A DNA stretch of 6,145 nt from Candidatus Thiodiazotropha sp. (ex Gloverina cf. vestifex) (lineage in GTDB: Bacteria > Pseudomonadota > Gammaproteobacteria > Chromatiales > Chromatiaceae), in contig JAHXHT010000142.1 in assembly GCA_025656435.1 (NCBI GenBank), positions 1 through 6,145 of the forward strand. Direction: 5' to 3'. A model generated the notes under the pieces. It saw nothing but the letters and a program-made list of their open reading frames with translations. It had not been told where the DNA came from and ran no database searches. Below are positions 6,100 to 6,145 of the stretch, one piece after another; position 1 is the stretch's first letter; each line of letters starts with the position of its first letter. The position numbers were made by a program, and so were the translations under genes.

Positions 6100-6145
6100 T
6101 TAAGCTGTCTGAGCCAGCTTCTGTATCGGGGTGATTCCACCTAAT
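6100..6145 (-). CDS. C-terminal fragment of a probable IS transposase (partial)
   Basis: The minus-strand frame starting at 6144 reads LGGITPIQKLAQTA and then TAA. Many rve-fold (DDE integrase-core) transposases of IS3- and IS481-like elements end with a segment of the type RPH-xx-LGG-x-TP-xx-xL shortly before the stop, and this fragment fits the second half of that pattern. Only 14 residues are visible, so the assignment rests on the motif plus the short distance (about 43 bp) from the stop to a plausible IS end. The remainder of the gene lies beyond the window edge. A chance match cannot be excluded. Confidence 0.45.
   Translation of the reverse strand, partial: LGGITPIQKLAQTA

Larger units (their letters stand above)
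6057..6145 (-). mobile_element. probable end of an insertion sequence
   Basis: The last 89 bases do not continue the kinase gene in any frame. Read on the minus strand they hold a transposase-like C-terminus, a stop, about 43 non-coding bases, and an end of the form GGGGGGATTACCA. Read inwards on the plus strand the terminus is TGGTAATCCCCCCA, with the TG start common to IS3-like ends. The exact boundary (6057) is inferred from that TG and from where kinase-like coding begins. The rest of the element, its other repeat and the target duplication lie outside the window. The family assignment is tentative. Confidence 0.5.

Overview
The window reads as a chromosomal segment of a gammaproteobacterium with moderate G+C. 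Every gene I can support lies on the minus strand. The IlvD sequence is close to the Escherichia coli type, and purE/purK overlap in the usual proteobacterial order. The Crp/Fnr-family regulator looks most like the Dnr (dissimilative nitrate respiration regulator) group of facultatively anaerobic or denitrifying proteobacteria. A sulfur-oxidising or denitrifying lineage is possible, but that is inference; nothing here fixes the genus.

Layout in transcription order (high to low coordinates). At 6057-6145 the sequence looks like the end of an insertion sequence, with the last 14 codons of a probable transposase and a candidate IS terminus. Directly after it comes a sensor histidine kinase (4991-6010, coding-like up to about 6056) that keeps PAS-like, HisKA and HATPase parts but has no sensor or membrane region in frame. 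A 116-bp gap carries the ribosome binding site and probable promoter of ilvD (3021-4874, branched-chain amino acid synthesis). Eight bases after ilvD starts a small predicted lipoprotein of unknown function (2599-3012, TTG start). Twenty bases after that comes the Dnr-like regulator (1886-2578, GTG start). These three genes could be one transcript. A 146-bp gap then holds a promoter candidate and a 15-bp palindrome in front of purK (582-1739). purK overlaps purE (85-585) by four bases, and the two encode the two-step carboxylation of aminoimidazole ribonucleotide in purine synthesis. The last 84 bases hold no feature I can support.

Most of the window is ordinary housekeeping metabolism. I see no CRISPR array, RNA gene, defence system or clearly new system. 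The points worth a second look are the apparent IS truncation of the kinase gene, the uncharacterised lipoprotein between ilvD and the regulator, and the palindrome abutting the purK promoter.
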